Shown in pieces: positions 7,715 to 16,952 of a stretch of 38,347 bases of DNA. The translations under genes and the position numbers were made by a program. The stretch comes from Candidatus Eiseniibacteriota bacterium (GTDB lineage: Bacteria > Eisenbacteria > RBG-16-71-46 > SZUA-252), in NCBI GenBank assembly GCA_005893165.1, contig VBOR01000024.1:1-38347 (forward strand), in the 5' to 3' direction. How positions within the stretch are numbered: the stretch's first letter is position 1; the number at the start of each line of letters is the position of its first letter. A model generated the notes under the pieces. It was not told the origin of the DNA, did no database searches, and saw only the letters and a program-made list of their open reading frames with translations.

Positions 7715-8571
7715 CGCGGCGCACCGTCGCGATCCACGGACTCGGGCTCATCGGAGGATCGCTGGGGCTGGCCCTCCGCGCGCGCCCCGACCCTCCGCGC
7801 GTGCTGGGGTTCGATCCCGATCCGGATACGGCCCGCGGCGCGGTGAAGCGAGGCGCGGTCGACGCGCTGCTTGAGGATCCGGAGCGGGCCGGTGCGGAAG
7901 CCGGCCTCGTCGTGACGGCGGTTCCGCCCAGGACGGCGACGTCCGTCGTCCCGCGACTCCTCGCGTCGATTCCCGCGGGCGCCACGCTCACCGACCTCTC
8001 CAGCGTGATGCTGCCGGTCCTGGCCGCGGCGACCGCGGCCATGGGCAGAGGCGCCTCCGCGCGGTTCGTCGCCTCCCACCCCTTGCGTGGGTCGGAGCAA
8101 TCGGGGATCGAAGCGGCGCGCGCCGATCTCTTCGAGGGAGGAACCGTGATCGTGGGAGGACCGTTCGAGCCCGGATCGCCGGCGGAGCGGACCGCCGCCC
8201 TGTGGCGCTCGGTCGGAGCCGTCCCGGTCTCCATGGCGCCCACGATCCACGACGCGCTCGTCGCGCTCACGAGCCACGTGCCCCTGGTGGCCTCCTCGGC
8301 CCTGGTCCGGACGCTGCGGCGGACGGGCAACATGACCGGCCTCCTCGCGCAGGGAGCCGGGCCCGGTCTCCGGGACATGACGAGGCTCGCCGCCTCGCCG
8401 TCCGATCTCTGGTTCGACATCCTCACCCTCAACGCCGAGAAGGTGACGCCCGCGCTCGAGCTTCTGGAGCGCGAGGTGCGTGCGCTCCGCCACGCGATCG
8501 AGCGGAAGGACCCGGAGCTCCGGACGCTCCTCGACGAAGCGCGCCAGTTCCGGCGCGAGATCGCGCCGTGA
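7711..8571 (+). CDS. tyrA: Prephenate dehydrogenase
   Basis: Oxidatively decarboxylates prephenate to 4-hydroxyphenylpyruvate in tyrosine synthesis. The 286-residue protein has the NAD(P)-binding start HGLGLIGGSLGLAL (about residues 9-22), the ASHPLRGSEQSG block that contains the catalytic His, and GPGLRDMTRLAASPSDLWFDIL, which is characteristic of the helical domain. There is no ACT domain and no fused chorismate mutase, so feedback control by tyrosine would differ from enzymes with those parts. GTG 7711 overlaps the hisC stop as GTGA; the end overlaps aroA in the same way. Both overlaps indicate translational coupling. Confidence 0.93.
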   Translation: MTRRTVAIHGLGLIGGSLGLALRARPDPPRVLGFDPDPDTARGAVKRGAVDALLEDPERAGAEAGLVVTAVPPRTATSVVPRLLASIPAGATLTDLSSVMLPVLAAATAAMGRGASARFVASHPLRGSEQSGIEAARADLFEGGTVIVGGPFEPGSPAERTAALWRSVGAVPVSMAPTIHDALVALTSHVPLVASSALVRTLRRTGNMTGLLAQGAGPGLRDMTRLAASPSDLWFDILTLNAEKVTPALELLEREVRALRHAIERKDPELRTLLDEARQFRREIAP

Positions 8572-9851
8572 GCCGCGCCCGCATCGGTCCCCGCGGCGCG
8601 CTCTGCGGAGAAGCCAGGGTTCCCGGGGACAAATCGATCACGCAGCGCGCGATCCTCCTCGCGGCCCTGGCTTCCGGCACGACCCGGATCCGCGGCGCGA
8701 ATCCCGGCCTGGACACCCGCGCCGCGCTCGGCATCGTGAGACAGCTCGGCGCCCGGGTGAGCGCCACCGTGCGGGAAGGAATCCTCGTACGTGGGGGCAC
8801 ACTGCAAGAAAGCGACCGCGTGCTGGACGCGAGGAATTCGGGCACCGCGCTGAGGCTTGCGACCGGGCTCCTCGCGGCGCAGCCGTTTCTCTCCGTGCTC
8901 ACCGGGGATGCTTCGCTCCGGCGGCGCCCCGTCGCGCGCGTCATCGAGCCGCTCCGGGTGCTCGGGGCCGATCTCACGGCGCGGCAGGGGGACCGCCTTC
9001 CTCCGATCGTCGTTCGCGGACGGCCGCTCCAGGGCGCCGCGGTCATCACGGCGGTGCCGAGCGCGCAGGTGAAGAGCGCGGTGCTCCTCGCCGGGATCCA
9101 GGCCCAGGGCATCACCTCGGTTCGCGAGCCCGCGTTCACGCGCGATCACACGGAGCGGATGCTCCCGCACTTCGGCGTGCCGGTCGAGCGGGAGGGCATG
9201 GCGGTTCGAGTGCGCGGTCCCGCCACCCTCCAGCCCGCGGACCTCGAAGTACCCGGCGACTTCTCCGCGGCTTCCTTTCTTCTCGCGGCGGCGTCCATCG
9301 TGCGCGGATCGGACATCACCCTGAAGGGCGTGGGCGTGAATCCCACGCGCACCGCCTTCCTGGATCATCTCGAGCGCGTCGGGTCCGGGCTCATGCGCGG
9401 CAACGAGCGGGTCACGACGGGAGAGCCGGTCGCGGACCTGCGCGTGCGCGCCGGGAAGATCCGGGGCACGCGCGTCGCCCCCGAGGCGGTCCCGCGCCTG
9501 ATCGACGAGCTGCCGCTCGTGGCGGTGCTGGCGGCCTTCGCGGACGGGAAGACGGTGGTGCGCGGCGCGGACGAGCTTCGCGTGAAGGAATCGGACCGGG
9601 TCGCGACCGTGGCCGCGGGGCTCCGGGCGATCGGGGTCGAGGTGGAGGAGCACCCCGACGGCTGGACGATTCACGGGAAGGGAGGGCGCATCCGGGGCGG
9701 CACCGTGGACGCCGCCGGAGATCACCGGATCGCGATGGCCTTCATGGTGGCGGGGCTCGCGGCGCGGGAGGGCATCACGGTGCTCGGCGCCGAGTCCGCG
9801 CGCGTCTCGGATCCCGGATTCCTGAACCGTCTCCGAGGCCTCTTGCGTTGA
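8568..9851 (+). CDS. aroA: 3-phosphoshikimate 1-carboxyvinyltransferase (EPSP synthase)
   Basis: Makes EPSP from shikimate-3-phosphate and phosphoenolpyruvate, the sixth step of the shikimate pathway. In 427 residues the family blocks appear in order: ARVPGDKSITQRAILLAALA, DARNSGTALRLATGLL, RRRPVARVIEPLRVLG, VPSAQVKSAVLLAG, VPGDFSAASFLLAA, IDELPLVAVLAAFADG, ELRVKESDR and AGDHRIAMAF. The usual SISHRA of the first block is SITQRA here. GTG 8568 overlaps the tyrA TGA, and the first residues SRARIGPRGAL lead straight into the conserved domain. The end overlaps the next gene as TTGA. Confidence 0.95.
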   Translation: MSRARIGPRGALCGEARVPGDKSITQRAILLAALASGTTRIRGANPGLDTRAALGIVRQLGARVSATVREGILVRGGTLQESDRVLDARNSGTALRLATGLLAAQPFLSVLTGDASLRRRPVARVIEPLRVLGADLTARQGDRLPPIVVRGRPLQGAAVITAVPSAQVKSAVLLAGIQAQGITSVREPAFTRDHTERMLPHFGVPVEREGMAVRVRGPATLQPADLEVPGDFSAASFLLAAASIVRGSDITLKGVGVNPTRTAFLDHLERVGSGLMRGNERVTTGEPVADLRVRAGKIRGTRVAPEAVPRLIDELPLVAVLAAFADGKTVVRGADELRVKESDRVATVAAGLRAIGVEVEEHPDGWTIHGKGGRIRGGTVDAAGDHRIAMAFMVAGLAAREGITVLGAESARVSDPGFLNRLRGLLR

Positions 9852-11137
9852 AGCCGTTCGTCCTCGCGATCGACGGACCCGCGGGAGCCGGGAAGAGCAC
9901 GACCGCGCGGGGCGTGGCGCAGCGTCTGGGACTCCTCCACGTCGACTCGGGCTCCATGTATCGCGCCGTCGCCTGGGCCGCGAACCGGAAAGGCGTCTCC
10001 CTCGACGACGAGAAGGCGCTCCTCGAGCTTCTCGAGACCAGGAAGATCGTGCCCGGGCCGGAGGGCGTGTGCGTGGACGGGGCCTCCGTCGAGGGCCAGA
10101 TCCGGACCGCCGAAGCGGGGGAGGCGGCGTCGCGCGTGGCGCTCCATCCCGGGCTTCGCCGGAAGCTGGTCGCGCTCCAGCGCTCGTTGGCGCGTCCCCC
10201 GGGGCTCGTCATGGAGGGGCGGGACATCGGCACGGTGGTGTTCCCGGATGCCACCCTGAAGCTCTTCGTCTCGGCCACCGCGGAAGCGCGCGCCGAGCGG
10301 CGGTACCAGGAGCTCAGGGCGCGGGGGGAACACGCCGACCCGCAGGCGATCCTGGCCCAGATCCGGGAGCGGGACCGGAGAGACACGGAACGAGCGGCCA
10401 GCCCGCTCGTCCGGGCGCCGGACGCGGTTCTCCTCGATACGACCGCGATCGCCCCGGAGGAGCAGGTCTCGCTCGCGACCCACTGGGCAACGCTTGCCAT
10501 GAAGCCGGTCTCGCGCCCCGGGCTGGTCTACGCCTTCGGCGCCGGATTCACACGGCTCTTCGCCCGGAGCCTCCTCGATTTTCACCTCGAGGGGCTGGAC
10601 CGGATCCCGCGCCGGGGCCCCCTGATCGTCGCCTGCAACCACATTTCCTTCTGGGATCCACCCCTGGTGGGCGCGCATCTGCCGCGTGAGATGCACTTTG
10701 TCGCGAAGGCCGAATTGTTCCATAATCCCTTGTTCGGGGCGCTCATCCGAGCCTATAATTCCATCCCGATTCAACGCGGCGCCCAGGCCCGCGCCGGTCT
10801 CCGGGGGGCCGAGGACGTGTTGTCCTCTGGCGGTGCCATTCTCATCTTTCCGGAAGGGACTCGAAACAAGAGCGGCGAGCTGAAGCCGCCCCGCGCTGGA
10901 GTGGGGCGCCTTGCCGCGGCGACGAGAACCCCGGTCGTGCCCGCCTGCATCTCGGGCTCGAATCAAATCCGCCGTTCGATGCTGCGGCAGGTTCCGATCC
11001 GGATCACGTTCGGCTCGCCGGTCATGCCTCCGGGCTCGGGGAATCCCGAGCGGGAGGAGGTACGTGCGTTCGCCCGCGCGATCATGGACAGGATCGCGGG
11101 GCTTCTCGCGGAGCAGGAGAAAACGACATGGAAGTGA
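9848..11137 (+). CDS. cmk-plsC: Fused cytidylate kinase - 1-acylglycerol-3-phosphate acyltransferase
   Basis: One open frame of 429 residues carries two enzymes. Residues 1-217 are CMP/dCMP kinase: AIDGPAGAGKSTTARGVA (Walker A), HVDSGSMYRAVAW, MEGRDIGTVVFPDA and RYQELRARGEHAD. Residues 218-429 are a PlsC/LPLAT domain: NHISFWDPP (about residue 263, the NHx4D catalytic motif) and IFPEGTRNKSG (about residue 334). The kinase makes CDP for nucleotide and phospholipid precursors; the acyltransferase makes phosphatidic acid. Elsewhere cmk and plsC are adjacent separate genes; here no stop lies between them and there is no linker. Met218 (ATG 10499) could also serve as an internal start for free PlsC. 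TTG 9848 overlaps the aroA stop; the end overlaps ispH by 10 bases. Confidence 0.9.
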   Translation: MKPFVLAIDGPAGAGKSTTARGVAQRLGLLHVDSGSMYRAVAWAANRKGVSLDDEKALLELLETRKIVPGPEGVCVDGASVEGQIRTAEAGEAASRVALHPGLRRKLVALQRSLARPPGLVMEGRDIGTVVFPDATLKLFVSATAEARAERRYQELRARGEHADPQAILAQIRERDRRDTERAASPLVRAPDAVLLDTTAIAPEEQVSLATHWATLAMKPVSRPGLVYAFGAGFTRLFARSLLDFHLEGLDRIPRRGPLIVACNHISFWDPPLVGAHLPREMHFVAKAELFHNPLFGALIRAYNSIPIQRGAQARAGLRGAEDVLSSGGAILIFPEGTRNKSGELKPPRAGVGRLAAATRTPVVPACISGSNQIRRSMLRQVPIRITFGSPVMPPGSGNPEREEVRAFARAIMDRIAGLLAEQEKTTWK

Positions 11138-11982
11138 TCGTCGCGGACAACGCCGGTTTCTGTTTCGGGGTGAAGCGAGCGATCAAGATGGCGAACGACA
11201 CGATGGACGGCGGCGGGAACGTGAGGTCGCTGGGCTCGCTGATCCACAATCCTCAGGTCGTGAGCTCGTTCCGGAGCCGGGGGCTCGAGGTCGTGGCGGA
11301 CCTGGATTCCATCGATCCGGAAGATACGGTCATCATCCGGTCGCACGGTGTGGGGCCGGAGCTGAAGAACAAGGCGACTTCGCTCGGGCTCAAGGTCGTG
11401 GATACGACCTGCCCGTTCGTCACGAAGGCACAGCAGTACGCGGCCAAGCTGATCTCGGACGGCTACAAGGTCGTCATGATCGGCGACAAGAACCACCCCG
11501 AGGTGATCGGCGTGGTCGCTCACACGCAGAATCAGGCGATCGTCCTCGACACCGTCGAGGAGGCGGAGAAGCTGAGGTTCATCCCGCGCATGGGCGTGGT
11601 GTTCCAGACCACGCACGCGATCGGGCACGTCCAGGAAGTGGTGGGGGCGCTCCTGAAGCGCGGGAAGGAAGTGCGCGTCTTCAACACGCTCTGCGGCGCG
11701 ACGACCTCGATGCAGAAGACGGCCATCGAGCTGAGCGGCGAGGTCGAGGCGATGGTCATCGTCGGCGGCCGGCAGAGCGCGAACACGGCGCAGCTGGCGG
11801 AGGTTTGCCGCAAGGTGAACCCCCGAGTGCTCCAGATCGAATCGGCGGAAGAGCTCCACGATGATTGGTTCCACGGGCTGAGCCGCGTCGGGGTCTCGGC
11901 GGGGGCTTCCACGCCGGACGAGGTGATCGCGGAAGTGGTGGAGCGCATCACGAACATGGAGCCGAGCGCCGCGAGCGCATGA
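11128..11982 (+). CDS. ispH: 4-hydroxy-3-methylbut-2-enyl diphosphate reductase
   Basis: Last enzyme of the MEP isoprenoid pathway; it reduces HMBPP to IPP and DMAPP with an iron-sulfur cluster. The three cluster cysteines are at residues 12 (GFCFGVKRA), 95 (VDTTCPFV) and 189 (NTLCGATT). Other blocks are GSLIHNPQVV, IIRSHGVGP and GDKNHPEVIGV. The length of 284 residues is normal for the stand-alone form, without the S1 fusion seen in some Clostridia, although rpsA follows directly. ATG 11128 lies inside the end of cmk-plsC. Confidence 0.96.
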   Translation: MEVIVADNAGFCFGVKRAIKMANDTMDGGGNVRSLGSLIHNPQVVSSFRSRGLEVVADLDSIDPEDTVIIRSHGVGPELKNKATSLGLKVVDTTCPFVTKAQQYAAKLISDGYKVVMIGDKNHPEVIGVVAHTQNQAIVLDTVEEAEKLRFIPRMGVVFQTTHAIGHVQEVVGALLKRGKEVRVFNTLCGATTSMQKTAIELSGEVEAMVIVGGRQSANTAQLAEVCRKVNPRVLQIESAEELHDDWFHGLSRVGVSAGASTPDEVIAEVVERITNMEPSAASA

Positions 11983-12063
11983 AGGGCCCCGCGAGGGGAT
12001 GAAGCTGGCACCACCGGCCGTCACGGCCGAATTCATAGAAGAGGCAAGGGGGAAACAAGACGC
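11983..12063 (+). promoter_or_regulatory. rpsA leader with hairpin and palindrome
   Basis: The 81-base gap before rpsA holds a CCCC-GCGA-GGGG hairpin with a GNRA-type loop (11988-11999) and a 15-base inverted repeat, CGGCCGT-C-ACGGCCG (12015-12029). AAGGGGGAAA near 12045-12054 is the probable ribosome site. I see no convincing -35/-10 pair. S1 is known to control its own synthesis through its leader in E. coli; a similar role here is inference. Confidence 0.35.
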
Positions 12064-13944
<1,881 letters not shown>

Positions 13945-13951
13945 AGGTGAG

Positions 13952-15730
13952 ATGAAGCAGGCGGTCGCGACATCGCCCGAGGGGTCTTCCAGGGCCCCTC
14001 GGGTTTCTTTTTGCACTCTGGGCTGCCGGCTGAACCAGTACGACACGTCGGCTCTTCGCGCGCGGCTTCTGTCCCAGGGAATGGTCGAGGCGCGGGCGGA
14101 GGAGGGAGCCGCGGACGTGGTCCTCGTGAACACGTGCACGGTGACGGGCCGCGCCGATCAGGAAGCAAGGCAGCTCATCCGGAAGCTCCACCGCGAATCG
14201 CCCGGAGCCAGAATCGTGGTCACGGGATGCTACGCGCAGCGGGCGCCGGAAGAGGTGCGGGCGATTCCCGGAGTCACGGCGGTCCTCGGCACCGCGGATC
14301 GCGACGATCCGGACAGGCTGATGCGCGCGGTCGGCTGGAACGGCCGGGCCGCGGCGGGCACGGGATCGCCCGCGGGTGAAGGCGTGGGCGCACCCTTCCT
14401 CGGGGTCGGGCCGGCCCGCGCCCCCCGCGACTTCACGACCCAGGCTCCCCTCCACGTGGGCCGGTCGCGCGCGCTCCTCAAGATCCAGGACGGCTGCGAC
14501 TCCTTCTGCTCGTACTGCATCGTGCCCTACGTGCGGGGGCGGAGCCGGAGCCTTGCGCGCGCGGAGGTGCTCGAACGTGCGCGGCGGCTTCTCGAGACCG
14601 GGTTCACGGAGATCGTGCTCACGGGCGCGGACCTGGGGAGCTACGGCAAGGATCTCGGGGAGCGGGAAGCTCTGGCGCGGCTCGCGGTGGCGCTGCTCTC
14701 GCTCGGGCCGGACCACCGCGTGCGCCTCTCCTCCATCGAGCCGAACAAGCTGGGGCCGCGGATCGTCGAGATGATCGGAGCCGAGCCGCGTCTCTGCCGG
14801 CACCTCCATCTGCCGCTCCAGAGCGGGTCGAACCGGGTCCTGGGCGCGATGCGGCGAGGCTACACCCGCGAGGAGTACGCCGCGATCCTCGACCGCGTCG
14901 TGGCTCGAGGGCCGGTCGGCATCGGGGCCGACGTGATCGTGGGATTTCCAGGGGAGGGGGAGGAGGAGTTCGCCGAAACCCTCCAATTCCTGTGGGATCA
15001 GCCGGTCACCTTCCTCCACGTGTTCCGCTATTCGCCGAGGCCGGGAACCCGGGCGGCCCGCCTGGAAGCGGGCGAGCCCGCCGCCACAGTCCGGGAGCGT
15101 GCCGAATCGCTCCGGAAGCTGGGCGAGGAGAAGCTCCGGGCGTTCCGGAGGTCGCTCCTGGGATCGACCCTGCCCGTGGTCATGGAGCAAGGGCGGGGCG
15201 CCGATGGGCCCGTGTCGATGAGCGACCTCTACCTGCCGGTCGAGCTCGACCGGGAGCCCCCGAACCGGCGCGGGATCCTGCACGTGACGATCTCGGGGGA
15301 GGACGGTGCGCGTCTCCTCGGCAGACTCGACCCCCGAACTTGCGATCCTGAAAACGGTTCCAAGCTCCGGACGAGCGATGGGTTGACCCTCGCCGGGCCT
15401 CTGGATATTCTGCCGACCGCATCCAGGTCCGACCGCAACCAGGGAGGGGACTGTCATGTGGATTCTCAAGAATCTGGCCTGGCTCCTGATCATGGTCGCG
15501 GTCGTGGGGTTCGGTTACCTGAACCTGAACGGCCTCGCGACGGAGATCCGGATCCCGGGAGCGGTATACTCCAACGTCCCGCTCCCGATCGCGCTCTTCG
15601 CCGCCTTCGCGCTGGGGATGCTCCTCGCCTTCCTCCTCACCCTGGTGAACTACCTGAAAGGCCTCGCGACCATGGGGCGGCTCTCCCGGGAGAACCAGAG
15701 CCTGAAGCAGGAGCTGCGGTCCCTTCGTAA
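13952..15730 (+). CDS. mtaB: tRNA t6A37 methylthiotransferase MtaB, with overlapping C-terminal extension
   Basis: MtaB adds a methylthio group to t6A37 of tRNAs reading ANN codons. The N-terminal cluster domain has FCTLGCRLNQYD (Cys25), NTCTVT and TGCYAQRAPEE; the radical SAM cysteines are Cys182, Cys186 and Cys189 in GCDSFCSYC. GRSRSLARAEVL and HLPLQSGSNRVLGAMRRGY follow, then a short TRAM-like end near residue 456. Homologues usually stop near 430-460 residues, but this frame stays open to 15730 (592 residues). The last 135 residues look like out-of-frame translation of the spacer and of lapA, with which they overlap by 275 bases. Either the stop was lost, a small frameshift exists, or the tail is real. 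ATG 13952 follows rpsA by 7 bases. Confidence 0.88.
   Translation: MKQAVATSPEGSSRAPRVSFCTLGCRLNQYDTSALRARLLSQGMVEARAEEGAADVVLVNTCTVTGRADQEARQLIRKLHRESPGARIVVTGCYAQRAPEEVRAIPGVTAVLGTADRDDPDRLMRAVGWNGRAAAGTGSPAGEGVGAPFLGVGPARAPRDFTTQAPLHVGRSRALLKIQDGCDSFCSYCIVPYVRGRSRSLARAEVLERARRLLETGFTEIVLTGADLGSYGKDLGEREALARLAVALLSLGPDHRVRLSSIEPNKLGPRIVEMIGAEPRLCRHLHLPLQSGSNRVLGAMRRGYTREEYAAILDRVVARGPVGIGADVIVGFPGEGEEEFAETLQFLWDQPVTFLHVFRYSPRPGTRAARLEAGEPAATVRERAESLRKLGEEKLRAFRRSLLGSTLPVVMEQGRGADGPVSMSDLYLPVELDREPPNRRGILHVTISGEDGARLLGRLDPRTCDPENGSKLRTSDGLTLAGPLDILPTASRSDRNQGGDCHVDSQESGLAPDHGRGRGVRLPEPERPRDGDPDPGSGILQRPAPDRALRRLRAGDAPRLPPHPGELPERPRDHGAALPGEPEPEAGAAVPS
13976..14012 (+). terminator. Terminator-like hairpin inside the 5' end of mtaB
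   Basis: CCCGAGGGG (13976-13984) and CCCCTCGGG (13995-14003) form a perfect 9-bp GC-rich stem with a 10-base loop, followed at once by TTTCTTTTT (14004-14012). This is a textbook intrinsic terminator 32 bases past the rpsA stop. It lies within codons 9-21 of mtaB; the T-tract encodes the V-S-F of the conserved RVSFCTLGC block. It could end most rpsA transcripts while allowing some read-through into mtaB. Confidence 0.75.
15383..15411 (+). promoter_or_regulatory. Promoter of the lapA-lapB-mutS operon
   Basis: TTGACC (15383-15388), 17 bases, TATTCT (15406-15411). The predicted start is near 15418, giving a 5' leader of about 38 bases with GGGAGGGGA before the lapA ATG. It lies inside the unexpected C-terminal extension of mtaB, which supports the view that mtaB normally ends upstream. 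Confidence 0.6.
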
Positions 15731-15782
15731 CCTCCCGCTCGAGGATCTGAGGATCGGGGAGCGCGAGGGAAGCGAGGCGTGA
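15456..15782 (+). CDS. lapA: LapA-domain membrane protein (lipopolysaccharide assembly)
   Basis: The 108-residue protein has two membrane helices (about residues 5-24 and 42-66) joined by a short loop with the IRIPGAVYSNVPLPIALF pattern of the LapA domain (DUF1049), then a cytoplasmic coiled-coil tail (SRENQSLKQELRSLRN). In E. coli LapA works with LapB to balance LPS synthesis through FtsH and LpxC. The ATG at 15456 has a strong GGGAGGGGA site and its own promoter. The end overlaps lapB as GTGA. The first 275 bases overlap the extended mtaB frame; its clear domain and signals make lapA the real gene there. Confidence 0.88.
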   Translation: MWILKNLAWLLIMVAVVGFGYLNLNGLATEIRIPGAVYSNVPLPIALFAAFALGMLLAFLLTLVNYLKGLATMGRLSRENQSLKQELRSLRNLPLEDLRIGEREGSEA

Positions 15783-16939
15783 CGTCCGGGATCTACGCTT
15801 TCGTGCTGGGGGGCGCCCTTCTGGCGCTGGTGGGGTGGGCGGCGTGGACCCTCTCGGGCGGGTTCACCACGGACCGGCGGGGCCCCGAGACCCCGTTCCG
15901 GCGCGGTCTCGACGCGCTCCTCCGGGGGGAGAACGAGGAAGCCCTCCTCGCCTTCGCCGAGACTGTGCGGATCGACACCGATAACGTCGACGCTTACATC
16001 CACATAGGGAATTTGCTTCGCGAACGGGGTGAGCCCGCGCGCGCCATCAACGTCCACCGGGAGCTCACCGTGCGCTCCGGATTGACCACCGCCCAGGAAC
16101 GCACGGTGCGCGAGAGCCTGGTGCTGGACCTGATCGCGCTCGGCCGGGCGGACCAGGCGGTCGAGGAGGCGGAAGACCTTCGCGAGCTGGACCGGAAGAA
16201 CCCGAATGCGCTCCAGGTGCTTCTTCGCGCCCATGAGGCCGCCGGAAACTGGGAGCGCGCTTACGAAGTTCGGTCGGAGATGGCGCGGCTGAACGGGGAG
16301 CGCGGGAACGGCTCCCTGGCCAAGTACCGCTCCGCGGCGGGGGAGAGCTTCCTGCGCGCGGGGAAAACGCGGGAGGCGGAGCGGCAGTTCAAGAGCGCGC
16401 TCCGTCTGGACAAGAACCATCCCGCGGCGCTCCTGCGCCTGGGGGACATCTGTTATCGCCGCGATCACCGGGACCGGGCCATCGTCTTCTGGAAATGGCT
16501 CGCGCGGATGCACCCCGGCCTGGCCCACCTGGTGCTCGACCGCCTGGAGACCGCGTACTTCGAGCGGGGACGCTTCAGTGAGATCCCTCAGGCCTACGAG
16601 GAGCTCTTGTCGCGCAATCCACGTGACGCGCGCATTCTGATCGCCCTCGCCCGGATGTACGAGAAGAAGGGGGATCTGCCTGAAGCGGCGGCAACGCTCT
16701 CGCGCGCGCTCAAGATCGACTCGGATTCCGTGGAGGCCCGGCTCCTTCTCGTGAACGTGCACCGGCGCCTCGGAGACCTCAGCAGCGCGCTGGATGAGGT
16801 GGAGGCGCTGCTCCGTGCGGTTCCGAAGACGGAGCGGTTCGCGTGCGCCTCCTGTGGCGCCACGTCCGACGAGTTCTGGACCCGCTGCCCCGAGTGCCAC
16901 GCGTTCTCGCAGCCGAGCACCGAGTCCACGCCGGCATGA
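15779..16939 (+). CDS. lapB: LapB/YciM-like TPR protein with C-terminal rubredoxin-type metal site
   Basis: LapB is a membrane-anchored TPR protein that regulates LPS synthesis by guiding LpxC to FtsH. The 386-residue protein begins with one membrane helix (about residues 5-26), continues with about eight TPR-like helix pairs (for example FRRGLDALLRGENEEALLAF and AGKTREAERQFKSALRL), and ends with two CxxC pairs in FACASCGATSDEFWTRCPEC (about residues 356-375), the rubredoxin-like metal site that defines LapB. GTG 15779 overlaps the lapA stop. The lapA-lapB order is the same as in E. coli. Confidence 0.92.
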   Translation: MTSGIYAFVLGGALLALVGWAAWTLSGGFTTDRRGPETPFRRGLDALLRGENEEALLAFAETVRIDTDNVDAYIHIGNLLRERGEPARAINVHRELTVRSGLTTAQERTVRESLVLDLIALGRADQAVEEAEDLRELDRKNPNALQVLLRAHEAAGNWERAYEVRSEMARLNGERGNGSLAKYRSAAGESFLRAGKTREAERQFKSALRLDKNHPAALLRLGDICYRRDHRDRAIVFWKWLARMHPGLAHLVLDRLETAYFERGRFSEIPQAYEELLSRNPRDARILIALARMYEKKGDLPEAAATLSRALKIDSDSVEARLLLVNVHRRLGDLSSALDEVEALLRAVPKTERFACASCGATSDEFWTRCPECHAFSQPSTESTPA

Positions 16940-16952
16940 GGGACCGTCCGGA

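Noticed and set aside
8480-9847. Upstream extension of cmk-plsC across aroA
   Set aside because: The frame is open only because of high GC; it is out of frame with aroA, and the kinase P-loop starts right after TTG 9848.
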